Made by a program: the position numbers and the translations under genes. Below the pieces are notes generated by a model. That model was not told where the DNA came from. It saw only the letters and a program-made list of their open reading frames with translations, and did no database searches. A stretch of DNA of 64,000 nt from Entoloma clypeatum (taxonomy: Eukaryota; Basidiomycota; Agaricomycetes; Agaricales; Entolomataceae). The DNA is taken from contig OY751490.1 of assembly GCA_963565915.1 (NCBI GenBank), positions 620,001 through 684,000 on the forward strand, written 5' to 3'. Within the stretch, counting starts at the first letter, position 1. Each line of letters starts with the position of its first letter. This document shows positions 23,763 to 36,302 of the stretch, one piece after another.

Positions 23763-24265
23763 GATCAGTAGTGTGTAGCGTAGAGTACTACTGGACTGTG
23801 CGACGACCCATCCACTGTGATCACCTCTGGTGTTAATGTGATCATATGCTGTTCCAACATCAGAATTATCAGGAGGGAGTGAGGGAGCCTGGCTTCCAGC
23901 TGGGTCAGTATATGTGACGGAATTTGTCACATGGCGTTACGTCACGTCTTTCCGTGACTCTGAGGTGTTGCCCACCCCCTCGTGCTCTGCACTCACCAGT
24001 AGGTTTGCGTTGATGTTTTTCACACGCCCGAGCCCACTGCCACTGCACTGTACACGATGTTCAACTTGTTCTGAATCCAAACATACATACGATATGATTG
24101 TAGGAGCCTGCAACTTGGATTGATCAAGATCATGATATGTACTGGCAAACAATTTCCGTAAATCGCTGACATCTCGGCAAAAATACTAGATAAAAGGACT
24201 CCATTCTGAAATCTCACAAGAGAAGTGGGAGGGCGGAAAACTGAATGGGTGAGAAGTGAGAGGAA
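23763..24265. other. Intergenic, no gene seen
   Basis: This stretch runs from the copia B1 target site to the end of the adenylate-forming gene. A short imperfect palindrome around 23925-23960 (tgtcacatggcgttacgtcacg) is present. I see no credible coding frame or repeat match. Confidence 0.5.
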
Positions 24266-26689
24266 TCAACTTGTTCCGAGTCCGCTATACAACGCTTCGA
24301 TTTCATCACTATAGTTCACCCAGATAGTCGCGCGTTTTGGAAGGCCTTTTTTGTTGAAAATGAACGGCTTGGACGAATGCGCAACGATGATCATCTATGC
24401 ATGGAGTTATAAACGACGAGGATCCCGTAGTCCGGAAGGTTTACCTCTTTGTGTACGCGATGCCCCTGTACAGTAAAACTATTCGCCGCTTCTAGTTGTG
24501 ACCTGCGTATTGAATCCATCAACCCCCCGACGTTCCCTGGTATGAACGGAGAATGCTCACTGTATTGAATTCCGAAATTCGTCAAGTCTATCAGAGTCCG
24601 CGGGATCAAAATAATGTTCTTCCTTCAACTCAAACAGAACACCACTGCCTCGTTTCCCAGCTCCGAACATGACAGCAGCCGATACATGGGGATGTTGACA
24701 TAGTATGGTTTCTGCCAAGAGTTGAGATGACGCTCGGACCGAGAGACCATGGAAGCAACGGTTCTTGTAGATTTCACATACCAAATGGCCCAGGATTTAT
24801 CTGTAAAGAACCCTATCAGTAGTCGAGACGAGTGAGACTAGGAAAAAGGAGACACCTTGTCGCCCCCGCTATTGATGATTTGATTGTCCAACCGACCCAA
24901 AACCTTCCATTTCCCGGGTTGTGTTGGATGCGGTGCGAGGCAATCGTTCGTGGCAAACGCTGGTTCTCCTTCAAAAGTGGTGTTGATGACGGGGAGCTCC
25001 GTGGTACGTCGCGCCTGTGGACTGCCAAGTCAATATCAGAATGTAGAATATTGCCAAAATATACGTACGACTATGATGAGTTCATATGTACCGTCGCCGA
25101 GCGGTAAGAATTCCGTTGCACATTGGGGATTAAGATGGAAGTATTCCCAGTCAAGTCCTGGGTGATCTGTTTATGTCGCTATATATCACTTGGAGCCCAG
25201 CAAGGTTTTCGCTCGGCTTACCGGGGAAGAATTTGACGTATGGACTAACTTCGGTTCTTGAAGCAAATACACATATGAGAAAACCAGACGTGAACGCACA
25301 ATTTGAGACACGCACGATCCATATAACGTGTAAATTGCTACCCCTTCACGAGCGAGATAATCTCCGGTGGCTTTCGCAAGGGGTGCTCCACTGAATATCT
25401 GGGAAGGAATACATTCTCATAGGCGCCATTATAGCTCCAAGGGATGATCATACAATGCCTTTTAATCCCTTGAGGAATGGTAACTTCGAGGAGTCGGAAC
25501 TCCAGATCTGTAGATTGAACGTTAGACCAACACAGACATCCACCAATCGAATGAATAACTTCATATAACACCGGCCAGCAATATATATAGGATGGATTTG
25601 TGTCCAAAAACCCTCTCCAAGTCGATACCCTTGTCACTTTTACGGCAGGGCTTACAGGAGGGAAAGTCGCCAGAATTAGACCAGTTGTAGGCTAACGATC
25701 AATGACTCAAATCGTGAGCGAACCAAGCCATTGACGAGAATAGGGCACACACCACCCACGCTATAAAACTCAATCCAAGGCAATCGGGCATCTGTACAAC
25801 GTGGCCGCCAAATACCTGGCCACAAAAATCGTGCGTACCGTACACTAGGGGGTGCGAGTTCTGAAAAAGAAATGTAGAAATGACTTGCCGACATACATGG
25901 AGCAAGCGAGATCTGCAAATAAAGCCGATCATTCCAATAAACAGGCTTCGGAAGTGCGGTTGACCCTAGAACCGGATAAAGCGCGGACGCTGCAGAGTTG
26001 ACATCTCAACATACCAGAAGAGTGTACAATTATCCTTGTCACAGAGTAATCCTTTCGCCGAGGAGGCAGCGGCAAGAATCTGCTCCCTGAGGTAAATATG
26101 TCCTCGTAGGCTGGCATCGGGCACATTTGGGGAGCGTCGGCAGGATCCATTGCAAAGAGAGCATTTTTTGCTAGTTCTTGTATTGCTAGTTCACTGCTAA
26201 CCAGGATGTGTGATGCATGTGTGATTTTAAGAAGATGAGCGACAGCAGCGACGGAATTCTCAGAGAATATCGGGAAGACGATAATCTCGGCGCGTAACAT
26301 GCCCAAAACCGTTGTGAAATATGTGATGGTATCTGATCTTTGGTCAGTGAAACTTGTGCGCGTCTACCGATGATCATACCCGTTTCAGCCAGGATGGCAA
26401 CAGTCGGTCGGGGATGGGTCAAGTTGGGGCCTTTCAAATCCAGACCAATAGCTCTGGCTACGAATCGAGCAGCATTGTGGGCCGCCGGGACCAGCTGATG
26501 GAAGGTGAGGTGAGTAAGGCCCTCGGAACCAGCGAAGACAAAGACAGGGTGGTCCGGGTTGTGTTCGTAGTGAAAGTCGTATAGTTCTGATACCGTCAGC
26601 GAACCATCAAGTGGGGGCGTAACATATCCAGCCTTGTTATCCTCTCGGCGATGGATACGAGAACTTGGTGGTTGAAGGAGAAAATCCAT
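24266..26689 (-). CDS. Adenylate-forming (AMP-binding) enzyme, about 13 introns
   Basis: Start ATG 26687-26689 (MDFLLQPPSS), stop TGA 24266-24268. Splicing by eye at GT..AG sites gives one continuous protein of roughly 500-550 residues. In order it shows ETDTITYFTTVLGMLRAE across intron 26333-26379, the phosphate-binding loop HSSGSTALPKP across intron 25966-26014, SGAPLAKATGDYL, the A5 motif YGSTE, DGTYEL, a substrate-domain GRLDNQIINSGGDK, HPHVSAAVMFG and a C-terminal KEMIIVAHSSKPF. It ends about where an adenylation domain ends, with no carrier or reductase domain. It should activate a carboxylic acid as its adenylate; the substrate cannot be told. The MFS gene is divergent, about 1 kb away. 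Confidence 0.82.
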
Positions 26690-27702
26690 CCGTCTGCAGC
26701 TCCCTGGGCGAAAACAGATAGCTCGCTAACACCACGAAAGTGAAGTCCATATCAGCTACTTCCCACACGGTCAGTTACCCTCTTCCACCCGCATACGCGA
26801 CTGACCAAAAAAAAGTGAAACACCGTGGTCCAAGATTGCATAAATAGAGCATATTTGCAACCCCTCTCAAAGTAATCAGATCCCGTTCAAACTAGCTTGA
26901 GAGGCGTGGCAAATATGCCCTGATCACCATACATAGTTTCATTGGTGGCCTTCCAAAGCTGGGGAACCAACTGTGTCGTTCCAGTACCTGAGAACTGTGT
27001 GAGAATGTACTTGCTCAAAATGTGACGACAGGGGTGCTCAATATTATTCTTATCTTTGGTGGGAATCAGCAAACAGCCAGAAAGTACAGGGGCTGAAAAA
27101 GGCACCAGAAAAGGTCTACATCGGATGGGAAGTTTATAGCAAGGTGAACGCTCGATGATGATGAACATCAGTTTTCGGAAAGCCACGTCACCTACATCGT
27201 GGCTCGCAACCCCGTGCCGTGGCGTATGTTCTGCGATTGCGATGTTGTGCTTAATCGATGAAAGACCTGCGATGCTTCACTGTATCATGATCGTGTGCTG
27301 CGATGGCGATCAGCTGACGAAAGCTTATCTCTGTCATTGTTGCGCATTGAATCGTCCTTGATGCATGATAACCCTAATGCCATTGGTATCCCCACACCTG
27401 ACACAAAAAGGCATCTACATCAAGCGCTGGCACATCGGGAATCTCCGCACACGAGGCTGTTCTTCCCAGAAGACGAAAGTTAGATCGAAGCTCATGTTTC
27501 GCCCATACTTTCAACAAATTTCAACGGAATTTTGGGACCGGTTCACTCTGCCCTTCCGGAGTGATATGGGTAGCTGAAGCCTGAGGCCTGAAGCTCAATC
27601 TACTACTTATGCTGATCTACACATATATAGACCTCGCCACACATGAGGACGCATCAAGGCTCCCAGGCCGAAGCCTCGGTCTAATATCATGAAACACGTA
27701 GT
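26690..27702. other. Divergent intergenic region between ligase and MFS genes
   Basis: About 1 kb separates the two divergently transcribed genes and must hold both promoters. Short frames here (for example 26887-27186, minus) show no recognisable domain. A purine-rich stretch lies near 26810-26820. Confidence 0.5.
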
Positions 27703-29606
27703 ATGGCCCAACTACCAGTGTCCTTTATAGGCCAGACTCTTTCTCCCATTTCGCACCCTTTCTCCCTTGCTATCATGCACGACCTCCCGACAACTGAAAT
27801 TACTCCATTCCTTTCGACATGTGAAGCTTGTGAAGGACAACCCTCCCTTGCCCCAGAGCCCACGCCCTTACCACGAGCTCAAATTGCGACACTTGTACTT
27901 GCCGGCGCTTGCGAGCCTCTCTCTGCGAACGTGATACAACCATTTATCAACAAAGTATGAATATTCGCAATGGTCTCTGTGTAGACCTCCGCTGAACAGC
28001 CGCGATTCAGCTCGTCGGAGAGCTTGGCATCACAGGCGGCGATGACCAGAAAGTGGGATATTATGTTGGATTAATCGTGAGCAACGTTTTTTGTGATCGT
28101 TTCATGGTGTAATCTCTGACATGTTCTCTTGAGGAAACATTCAACTGCGCTTTCCTCACCCTCACGATTCTTCAGTGGAACCAGATATCAGATCATGTGG
28201 GCCGGAAGCCTATCCTCTCGATAGGCTTGTTCGGGTTGATACTGTCCCTGTTGTGTGTCGGCCTGTCGCGCACATTCTGGGGCCTAGTTGCTAGGTTAGC
28301 TTTTGCCTTCGATACGCAGATCACAACACATAATTAGCGCTGTCGCCGTACTCAGCCGGTGCCTTGGCGGACTCCTCGATGGAAACATTGGTGGCCATGA
28401 TTCTATTTTTGCGGTTATGGTTTCCCACTCACTTTTCTCCTCCAGGTGTGACAAACGCTATCATGGGCGAGGTAACTGACCCAAGCAACCGGGCTCAAGT
28501 GTTTGCCCTATCCTCTATTACTTTCAGTGTGGGTGATGCTATAGCGTAAGACTCAGCCATGGTATGTATCATCCATAGCTGAAACGCACTTCTAGCCCGT
28601 TGATAGGCGGAGCACTCTCCAACCCGCACGACCGTTTCCCGTACCTCTTTAGAGGCATCTTTTGGAAAAATTACCCATACTTCCTGCCTTGCTTCGTCGC
28701 TGCAAGTCTCATCTTCGCAACCCTCCTCTTCACGCTTTTTTTCTTCAAAGAGGTCATTCCTTTGTTTTCTCCTTGCACTTCTGCACTATAATAAGGTTAC
28801 TGCCCCTTCACATGCCCACAGACTATCTCAAATGCCCCCCCAACGGAACCGGGGGGCGCATTATACTCTCCAGAAGAGCAACCAATACCAATACGACAGC
28901 TCTTCATATACCCAGTCCTTTTGACCATCGCAAACTACACAAGCCTTGAATTTCTAAATAGCTGCCACGCCTCTATCTTCCCCCTGTTTCTTGCTATGCC
29001 AGTCGAGCTCGGCGGCCTGGGCCTCGATCCGCCTCTCATCGGCTACATCATGAGCACACGGGCTGTCTTCATGGCAGCGTGGCTCGGCTTGTTCTTCTCC
29101 AAAGCGATCCAGCGCTTCGGTGAAAGGCGCATATTCGCCTACACCATGTCGGCGTATGCGGTCAGTTTCTCTTTGTTCCCGCTAATTAATTATTGCGCCA
29201 AGTCCGGTATATGGGTGGGTGTGTGGACAGGCATCGTAACGATGATCGTTCTTGCGTCCATCGCAAACATGGCGTATGGTCAGGCCCGTCCCATTCTCTT
29301 CTCATCGCCGATCTCTGATTCTTTTTTGTTCTTTGCTTTGCAGGCTGTATATTTATTTTCATCGTGTCTGTGACCCCGAACAATCAGTCGCTAGGGACAG
29401 TCAACGGTCTGGCAGAAACGATCGTATCGATTGCACGCACCATTGCGCCTATAATGGCGTCATCGATGTTCTCCTTCTCTGTAGAACACCAGATCATGGG
29501 GGGGTATGGCTTGTATCCGGTGTTGCTCGGCCTATCTTGTCTCGGGATCCTATTGGCCTTGGCTCAGCCAGCGCCAAAGCAGACAACTGGTAGTAAGATG
29601 TACTAG
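27703..29606 (+). CDS. Major facilitator superfamily transporter
   Basis: It can be spliced by eye with seven introns into one frame ending QPAPKQTTGSKMY. The start could be ATG 27703 or in-frame ATG 27775 (MHDLPTTEITPFL). It carries the MFS loop signature NQISDHVGRKP after the second helix, RCLGGLLDGNIG, the fourth-to-fifth helix stretch GEVTDPSNRAQ, then PLIGGALSNPHDRFP, a central loop rich in Pro/Glu, and a second half with FGERRIFAY and NGLAETIVSIARTIAP. About 12 helices are expected for the family. The pattern resembles fungal MFS proteins of the zinc-induced-facilitator type. Plasma-membrane or vacuolar export of a small molecule is plausible; the substrate is unknown. Confidence 0.85.
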
Positions 29607-30489
29607 TATTCAGATATTTACGAGACGAATAAAGATAATTTTATACCAACCACATGAAGTTGATCAATCGGGTTGTGCTCATCGGTAGCCGCAACCGCGA
29701 ACTGCTAGCATGAAGATCCTCCTCCCCACTTCTTGAATTGGTTGAAATGAATTGTGCCCAAATGGGTGGGCCCCTGGTCCGCAGCGGAGATCTGGCCCGG
29801 AGCCCAGATCGAAAGCTCGGATCAGGCGGAATTAATTACCCTCCAAAACTGAGAGGTTAAGGTTCTTTGTATTAACACTACCCCAGGTGAAGTTGAGGAT
29901 GCTGTATTCAACGGATGTTCCGCATCGAGTCTGGACGATATGGATTTTTTTTTTAAACTGAGAGCGTTGGCAATTTGCTCGATGGGAGTCGATCATGTCC
30001 ATTCGATTTCCGTTCTCATACCGCCCTATTTACGGTTGCCCTCCAGGGTCAGGTCTATGATTGGCTGCGTTCATGCTGTGACAGTCGAAAGAAGCATGCG
30101 GATCAACCGTTTTTGGGAGTGCCATAAGTCTGGCGTCTGGGCTGGCACCCTGTGGTATGGCTGTGACAAGGTATTAATTATTCAGATTGCATACCGTATT
30201 CTCTGCATCGGGGACGATGCTCTATTCGCACTCCGACATGTTCAAATCAACAACATGACTAAACACCAGCGATGCCACGCATGAATTCCCGAGCAGAGAG
30301 GATATGCATTATGTGTCGCCTTTGTCATTCGGACATCAGCAGCCTCTCGGGCTCTACGCCGAGCGCAGTGGTGTGCTGTGAGTCTGTCCTTCTCCCTTGC
30401 ACGTACTGTGATGACATAATATCAACAGTGTAACTCGCCACTGCCTTCCTACGTGGCTGCTCTTTCATCCTTCCGTCTTCGTCGTTAAT
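29607..30489. other. Intergenic, no confident gene
   Basis: It holds a near-palindrome agatctggcccggagcccag at about 29789 and a small frame from ATG 30282 with a CIMCRLC cysteine cluster, too short and unsupported to call. Otherwise I see nothing. Confidence 0.45.
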
Positions 30490-31318
30490 ATGGGGGATAT
30501 ACCGGTCTCAAGAAGCGGATATCAGTCGGTCTCTGAAGCTGGTTTTCCTTGGCTATATCAGTATCAACCCTTCACCTGTTCTGCCTTTCATCCTGCTCCC
30601 TTGTCCGACATCTCGCCACCAATGGTCCAACTCGCCACCAAATCCACCCCCTCCAACGCCCCCCTGGTCATCCCGATCGATATGGTAGTTCTATCCGCGC
30701 TAGTGCAAGAAATGGGTATACAGCTGCGTGAGTAGCTTGTGTATCATCTCTTCTTGGAGATACGATCGCTCACTATTCTCACAGCAGTGGATGGGAAAAT
30801 TATCATAGCAGATGGTCACCTTATAATAATCCGTAAGTTCTTCATTTCTAATATCGTCATATACTAGTAGTAGGACTGATGTCCAACCTTTAGCATCGAT
30901 GGACCTCGCCACCCCCATGCCCATTCCCACATCCATGCCTGCGCCCACGTCCATGCCTGCGCCCACATCCACGTCCACATCTATGCCATCCTCAATGCCT
31001 CTACCACCTTTGCACTGTGCTCCAGGGGCACATTACGTTGTTTTTGCTGGTCGGGATGTCGGTGTATTTGCCAATGCGTAAGCTTCCTTCCTCTCGATGG
31101 AATACCATGTGGCTAATGCTTGTCCAATCAGACAGCATGCCAACTCTCTCGTAAATGGTATTGCGTATGCCTCGCAAAAACGGTATGCCACCTACGTCGA
31201 TGCCCGGAATGAATATATCCAAGCACTACGAGAGCAGCGCGTCTTCAAGCTGCCGCCTGGCGGTCAGCCCGTGCTGGTTACCTTGGAAGCTGCTGGATAT
31301 GCTGAACAACGTCTATAG
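30490..31318 (+). CDS. Protein with RNase H1 N-terminal (viroplasmin-like) domain
   Basis: Three introns join the segments ending IPIDMVVLSALVQEMGIQL, then VDGKIIIADGHLIII, then a Pro/Thr/Ser/Met-rich linker made of PTSMPA hexapeptides, then the domain GAHYVVFAGRDVGVFANA through to VNGIAYASQKRYATY and DARNEYIQAL, ending AEQRL (TAG 31316-31318). The spacing of YVV..GR..GVF, V.G and Y.T with Ala/Tyr matches the RNase H1 N-terminal fold that binds RNA/DNA hybrids. No RNase H catalytic domain follows. The start (ATG 30490 or 30622) is uncertain. It is the first of three same-strand genes with an integrase-like and a kinase gene. Confidence 0.65.
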
Positions 31319-31864
31319 GATACCATTTTTGTTCCACCATCGTCATCTTGCTGTTTGCCTCATCGCTCGCCTTGCTACATCATCATCTCATTATTATCTT
31401 GCTGCTGTCCTTGTTGCTCATCTTGTCAATTGTCATCATCGTGAACTTGTAGTATGTATCAATCTTACATCTTGTAACCAAACCAGAAAAATGAAACTGT
31501 AAGCATAATTTGCAGACAAGCTCGAGAGGTGTTGATGGCACGATGTGCTTCAGTAATGGCGTGGGTTCCTTTCAACTCTATTCCTTGACATTGCCACCAA
31601 ACGGGAATACTACTCACTGCTGCGCTTGAGGCCACACCCTGAGGTGAATGATTCGTAACACCAACCTCAAGCTGCACAGTCAAGCTTCATTATTACAGCA
31701 GCCACTGTAAACGACAAAGTCAAAGTCTGCACGCTCAATTACCTATCATTACCTAACAGAAGGAGGCATGTCTTTTCAATGGTGTATAATTGTGACACCG
31801 ACCACTCCGAAGCTATCCTCATTGGCACCGTAACCTTCTCTTCCTCCGCCTAGTATTTGTAGTC

Positions 31865-33424
31865 ATGTCCAACTCCTACAATCGGAACCCTGGTGGCCGT
31901 AATCAACACGGCGACAAAGGTTTGTGTCTTGAACGTATTGTCCTTGATCCCAGCAACATCCGACAGTTCTATCGTCGCACAGTGAACCGCGATGATCCCC
32001 GACTCATGGCGGCACTCCAAGGGTACCACGAGGAGCTTCTAACATCGAATCAGGTCATATCGGACAGACTGGCTGCTGAGCACCACATAATTCTAAGGTA
32101 AGAACCTTACTCGCATTATGTGTGTATTCTGCATTATCCTACCAGCGCGAGTTCTGTAAAACGGGCGCGCAAGCAATATGGTCTAGTCGGAGGTGCCTCA
32201 AATCTCAAGACAAAGCCACGGGCAGATGCTGAGCAACTGGTTCTCGATCAACTCGACCTTGATCCTGCCGGCCATGCAGGACCACGTACCATTCGACATC
32301 GGATCGCAGCACGCCAAGGAGAGCACCTGCCTCGCGCATTCGTGACTGGAGTCATGAAGACTCATGCATCCGATGGCTTTGATAAGAGGAATCCTAGCAC
32401 GAGGCGAATCATCCGCTTTCCAAAAGTTCCTATCGGCATCCACGAGCGCTGGTCATGCGATGGGCATGATAAGCTCTACAAGATAGGGTTTCCGGCATAT
32501 GGATTTGTCGAAGATTCAACAGCGAAGTGGTTATATGGCCGAATCGTTCCCAGCAATAGGTTTGGTGTAATAATTGGCTACCTCTATCTCTGCTGCGTCG
32601 AGAAGTATGGCGGTGAGTTATCCAAGTCATAACGACACGGAACTTTGACACGTTATACATATGTTCTGTTTTTGATGCTAGGGATTCCTCTACAGGTCAC
32701 CACGGATTGCGGATCAGAAACTACACTAACGTATGGTCTCCAGAATGCTCTACGGTTTGTACAATACAGAATACTAAGGCTTCGTCAACTGATCCGTCCT
32801 TGCAGAGAAATATTCCATGCTGACTTTGATGATTCGCATGAATTACCTGCACATGTCTACCTTCGCAGTGTACATAATATCTCAATCGAGCGATCATGGC
32901 TTCGGCTGCGGTTGGACTGGGGAGATAATGCTGTTATCGTGTTTGAGCAGGGCGAAGCTGAAGGATGGTATAATCCACATGACATTTCTCAGCAGTGCGT
33001 CAATATTCTTTGGCTATAACATCCGAGCCACGCCCGTGACTCCTTGAACTCACATTTTAGCAGGGAGCTCTGTCGCTGGCTCTGGGCTAAACTTCTTCAG
33101 CAGGTATTCGATGAGTTCATGAGAGAACGTAATTCATACAGAGCGCGCAAGGACAGCAGCAAGGCTGGCCCTTCGGGAATGTCACGGAATACAGCCTTCA
33201 GCTTACCAGAGAAGTGGGGCGGAAAGAATTGTCTGATGCCGGTGGATCTTGAGGTCATTCGACACATCAAGGAGGAGATGGGAGGAGACGAACTTCTCCA
33301 GTTCGTCAGCCAGGAATTCTCGGACCGCGCAGAGGCTGCTTATCAGGTCCTCGCTGTGCAGAAGTTGTCGTTCGAGAATGTCTGGCCTATTTTCAAAGAT
33401 CTGCACAGGAACATGTTTCTCTAG
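31865..33424 (+). CDS. Integrase-core (DDE) domain protein, Agaricomycete family
   Basis: ATG 31865 (MSNSYNRNPGGRNQ) to TAG 33422-33424, with four probable introns (after HIIL, after EKYGG, after NALR and after HDISQ) giving a continuous frame of about 400 residues. The N-terminal part has a helix-turn-helix-like stretch (VKRARKQYGLVGG). The likely catalytic triad is D in WSCDGHDKL, D in TTDCGSETT and E in NISIERSW, a layout like retroviral-type integrases. A conserved C-terminal part follows (GPSGMSRN, PEKWGGKNCL). No LTR or terminal repeat was found, so it may be a domesticated gene or cargo. It sits 170 bases upstream of the kinase gene on the same strand. Confidence 0.72.
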
Positions 33425-33594
33425 ATTCGATTTATGTAACTAACTTGTTTCTTGTAAACGAGGGTCCTTGGTGAATGCAACGTCAATGTGATTGTGGACA
33501 AGCTGACAGGATAAATAGCAAGGCAACTCGCCTCAAGCTGAGGACAGATCCATTATCCTTGCGAACTCAACACCTCAGGCTCCGAGTCCTTAGT

Positions 33595-36302
33595 ATGTCC
33601 ATTTGCGGCGGTTGTCAAAATTCCTTTCCTCGCCTCGAGGCAAACACCCGTTGTCAAAAATGCTGCCAACTCAAGCCAGGCCTCTCGCAACCTGAGCTTG
33701 CCACCATTCGTGTCGGTGACTTCATCCTTATGGTATTACAAGTTAACTCATTGATATCAACATAACATGAACAGTTTAAACCTCAGTGTGCCAGCTGTGG
33801 GTTGGTATCGAAAACAATTCCATGCGCGCTTTGCCAAGCATGTCTTGATTTTTATGGTGAGTGTGTAGGTTTTCAGTGTGACATATCGTACTAACAATTA
33901 CATGCCACGCACAGGCACTCAAGAAGCGGTTCCCCGTGATATCCTAATGCTGAAAGGCGTTGCTCCATTTCTCTTTCGCAAGTCTCCAACTCGACCCAGC
34001 AGCACATTAGTGAGATCTGAATCTGTCGCCAACTCGCCGCAAGGTCACCGCGCCTCTGGTGCCAGCACAGATCATGGTGATCTTGTGTCAGCAATCCTGT
34101 CGACAGCCGAAACTCACCGTACTGGAGCATCAGACACTCGGTTTGCTGTCGGCCCCCCGAAGTCAGTCCATGGCAACAATAAGTTCCCTAACTTGATGAA
34201 GGCCAGCCAGGTGCTTACTGAGCGAAACAAGAAGAAGGTTTGCGGTGTTCCTTTTCTCACCAGGATTTTCTGGGAATGCTAATTATTCTTTAAGGCAGAG
34301 GCTCGTCTTCGTGAAGGGGGTGGGTCTGTGACCGTTGTTGTTTCCCTTTGGCGACTTGATGAAAGGTCTAAGCCCACGGAAGTAAGTCTTTTACACATTT
34401 ACACAAGTCTCCTTGATCTTCATTGAAACGGGCCGCTCTTTTAAGGTTAGACCGGCTGTACATGTTCAGCGTACCTTTCCTAAGGATGAGGAGACGAAGA
34501 ACTGCTTAGATAAACTGCTCGATCAAGCGAGGATCGATTTCGAAAAGGCAAATCCAGAGGCGGATCCATTAACATGGTAAGTGCTCTTTTCTTCATGAAT
34601 TGTACCGAGGACTCAAGGAGAAGCTCATGTTTTTCTTGCATTCTTCTTCAGGCAAAATGTTGTTCTTCGTGCGGATACTGGCGGGGGAGCCGGTGGTTGG
34701 GCATCCTTAACTTACTTCAATAAAAGTCAAACTCTAGGGGACCTACTCGAAGAATTCCGTGTTCAAAAGTTTGCGAGCGAGACACTCCTTAAGACTTCAA
34801 CAATTAAAATTCGCTTCGAAATTGTCAGCTCAGCAGAAACGGACTGCTTGGTGAGTCAATTAGTCTATCCACCGACCGACTGAATGCTGACTCTGAGTCA
34901 AAGCCTGAATCCTCAGCTCAACCAGTAATGGCATCATCGAAAAGCTTGAAGCGTCTGCGCGCAGATACCAAGAGCAACATTGCAGGAAACTTCAATACGA
35001 GATCAAAAACTGCCCGAATAGTTGCGTCGGCCCATGGCACTGCTAATCCAGAGAGCGTCGGAAGAACTTCAGCACCTGTCATTTTGAAAAGTGCGTTCAA
35101 GGCACCAACCGCAGCACGCCCAAAGTGGAGTCGGAACCCACGCATGGAACAGTATAGTTTCATTCGCACGACGGCCTCTATCAGTCCAAATGGAGAGATA
35201 ACTCTGAAGCATTGTCAGGAACGCCAAGACGAAACCATCGAGATCGCGGTCGATTGGTTACACGGAGAGGAAGCTTTCTTGGGGGGGAAGCCCTATGATG
35301 CAACGGGCTTCATTGGGCGAGGTGCCACAAAAAGAGCCATCTACGTTCGTACAAGTTCTCTACTCAATTATCTGACCTTGGAGTAATACTTAGTTGTATT
35401 CTAATTCTAGGCACGGCACGGTGACAAGGAGTTTGTTCTGACACAGAACTATGACGAGCACACAACACCAGATGAGGTTGCCAGAAATCTGGCTGGTGAG
35501 TACGAGCTCTTAGCTCAGTGTGATTGGTTCAAGTCGAAATTTAATGAATACGCCATCAGTTCGGGTGTCACCACTCTGCCGGGTATCTTTTCCTTTATGA
35601 TATGCACCTTGACTTGTGTACTGATGTGATATGTATGCCGCTGCAGATTTTTACTTCAATTTCCCCTCCTCAATCTTCGGAGAATTCAAGCCATCCTTGA
35701 CCTCTGGGGGGCTTCATGTCCCTTTTCGGCACTTCATCGCGACACCATTACTGCCATGCGGTAAGGTTGACGCGAAAGTACAAAAGTTCACGGGGAATGA
35801 ATACTTTGGAAACGCCTCCGACAACCTGACAAAGGCAATACATGCCTTTGTGCATTTCTCCCTTGTATACTCGAACGGGTACATTTTGTTTTGTGATCTA
35901 CAGGGTAAGTTCTTGAGTTTGTGTAACAGTCTCTCGAACTGACCAATGTTCAGGGTGTCTTGATGCTCGTGGGGTGATGTGTCTTTTTGACCCACAAGCA
36001 CATACGTAAGTACCTTTTCGGCAACTCACTGATCCCAACCATCTCCACGACCATGCAGGAATACAGAGTCCGAATCGAGGGCCAACTATTGGGATTTAGG
36101 TCCAAAGGCCATTTCCAGTATCATGCGCCAGCATGATCCTGTCTGCAAGGAGAATTGGGTCTGTCAGCGGCTTTCGCTCCATAATATAAAAGTAGACAAT
36201 TCGCCCTCTTCCCCACCAAAAGAAGCTCTTGGTAAGCATGCAGATGGGTGTCGTCAAAATCCAATGAATGTCGATTTATTGTTGAACAACTCGGAGCTAT
36301 AG
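33595..36302 (+). CDS. Alpha-type protein kinase with N-terminal Cys-rich domain
   Basis: ATG 33595 (MSICGGCQNSFP) to TAG at 36300-36302; about ten GT..AG introns give one frame. The N-terminus has paired cysteines (CGGC, CQKCC, CASC, CALCQAC) like a zinc ribbon or RING-like fold. A long Ser/Lys-rich linker follows. The kinase domain shows GFIGRGATKRAIYARH, FVLTQNYD, FIATPLLPC, FTGNEYFG, LTKAIHAFVHFS and CDLQG then LFDPQAHT, ending with the Cys/His zinc-type tail RQHDPVCKENWVC. These are hallmarks of the atypical alpha-kinase (MHCK/eEF2K) family. It would phosphorylate Ser/Thr residues; the substrate is unknown. Confidence 0.8.

Noticed and set aside
23925..23960. Short palindrome as an operator or MITE
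   Set aside because: Too short and imperfect, with no flanking duplication.
29789..29811. A near-palindrome as a terminal repeat of a cassette around the three-gene set
   Set aside because: No matching copy was found on the other side near 36.3-36.7 kb and no target duplication is visible.
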